DNA of 64,000 bases from Pseudomonadota bacterium (lineage in GTDB: Bacteria > Pseudomonadota > Alphaproteobacteria > Rhodospirillales > Rhodospirillaceae). A model generated the notes under the pieces. That model had not been told where the DNA came from. It searched no databases and saw only the letters and a list, made by a program, of their open reading frames with translations. A program made the translations under genes and the position numbers. Shown here piece after piece: positions 63,655 to 64,000 of the stretch (position 1 is the stretch's first letter; every line of letters begins with the position of its first letter). The stretch is taken from NCBI GenBank assembly GCA_020160875.1, contig JAIUPE010000003.1, positions 1-64,000 of the forward strand, in the 5' to 3' direction.

Positions 63655-64000
63655 TCAGCCGTCCTCGCGGTGGAACAGATAGGCGAGGCCGAGCAAGCCC
63701 GCGACCGCCGTTGGCGCCCATGCGGCCAGCATCAGCGGTAAGGTCGCCGAAAGGCCAAGCGCATAGGTAAAACGGCTGAAGAAGTAAAAGAGAAATCCCG
63801 TCGAGACGCCGGCGATGCCGCGCGCGGTCCATCCGGCAAGCCGAGCGTTGGAGGTCAGGAAGAAGACGGAGGCGACCAGCACCATCGCGCACAGCAAGAA
63901 CGGCGTGGCCAGTAAGGAATGCCAATAGAGCCGGTGCGGCAAAGCGGAGAATCCGGACGCGCGCGAGAATTTGATGAAAGCGGGTAATTCCCAGAACGAA
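63655..64000 (-). CDS. lptG: LPS export permease LptG, C-terminal part
   Basis: Only the last 114 codons are in the window; the gene continues beyond 64000. The visible sequence FWELPAFIKFSRASGFSALP followed by HRLYWHSLLATPFLLCAMV is the conserved C-terminal region of the LptF/LptG permeases, and three membrane helices follow. LptG works with LptF and LptB to move LPS to the outer membrane. Confidence 0.88.
   Translation of the reverse strand, partial: SFWELPAFIKFSRASGFSALPHRLYWHSLLATPFLLCAMVLVASVFFLTSNARLAGWTARGIAGVSTGFLFYFFSRFTYALGLSATLPLMLAAWAPTAVAGLLGLAYLFHREDG

Overview
The window is a piece of an alphaproteobacterial chromosome (GC-rich) with the end of an integrated conjugative element at its left edge. 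No rRNA or other species marker is present, so the genus stays open. The alphaproteobacterial call rests on the argD-argF-hslO gene order with apaG nearby, the FlmG-like TPR-glycosyltransferases and the general protein character. It is an inference.

Layout. (1) 1-5179: terminal part of an ICEclc/PAGI-2-type integrative and conjugative element: a MobH relaxase (TraI), an XRE repressor, a LysR-type ligand-binding protein without a DNA-binding domain, and a P4-type tyrosine integrase. It is inserted at the 3' end of a tRNA-Gly(CCC) gene at 5162-5235. (2) 5338-5901: a short prepilin peptidase. (3) 6069-22251: a nonulosonic-acid (legionaminic-type) locus made of two convergent operons. The plus-strand operon holds a CBS-nucleotidyltransferase, a HisF-like/WbpG-like/HisH-like amidination module, a hexapeptide acyltransferase, a formyltransferase-like enzyme, an oxidoreductase, a CMP-sugar synthetase, an SDR and a surface-carbohydrate protein. 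The minus-strand operon holds an FkbM methyltransferase, LegB-, LegC-, LegG- and LegI-like enzymes, a PhyH-type dioxygenase and a methyltransferase. (4) 22496-41413: TPR proteins fused to a GT-A-like domain, a methyltransferase or, seven times in six genes, a GT-B glycosyltransferase module. The T2SS ATPase gene gspE sits at the front of this array. (5) 41722-43212: a Ser/Thr-rich, nearly lysine-free exported protein with a consensus -35 box, a 5' hairpin and two 3' hairpins, which looks like an abundant surface or S-layer-like protein. (6) 43409-52317: the rest of a type II secretion system (gspF, G, H, I, J, K, L-like, M-like, C-like, D), followed by a Sel1 protein and a small exported Cys-containing protein. 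(7) 53501-64000: ordinary chromosome: SIS isomerase, apaG, folE, hslO, argF, argD, an ABC-2 permease, recX, a type III PKS with an ICMT-like methyltransferase, a PAP2 phosphatase and the 3' part of lptG.

Main idea. Sections 3-6 look like one machine. The sugar locus would make a CMP-activated legionaminic-type sugar, possibly acetamidino- or formyl-modified. FlmG-like cytoplasmic TPR glycosyltransferases would attach it to the Ser/Thr-rich protein, and the surrounding T2SS would export that protein. The gene content and interleaving are visible in the sequence. The substrate assignment and the sugar structure are inferences. No flagellin gene is present in the window to serve as the usual FlmG substrate.
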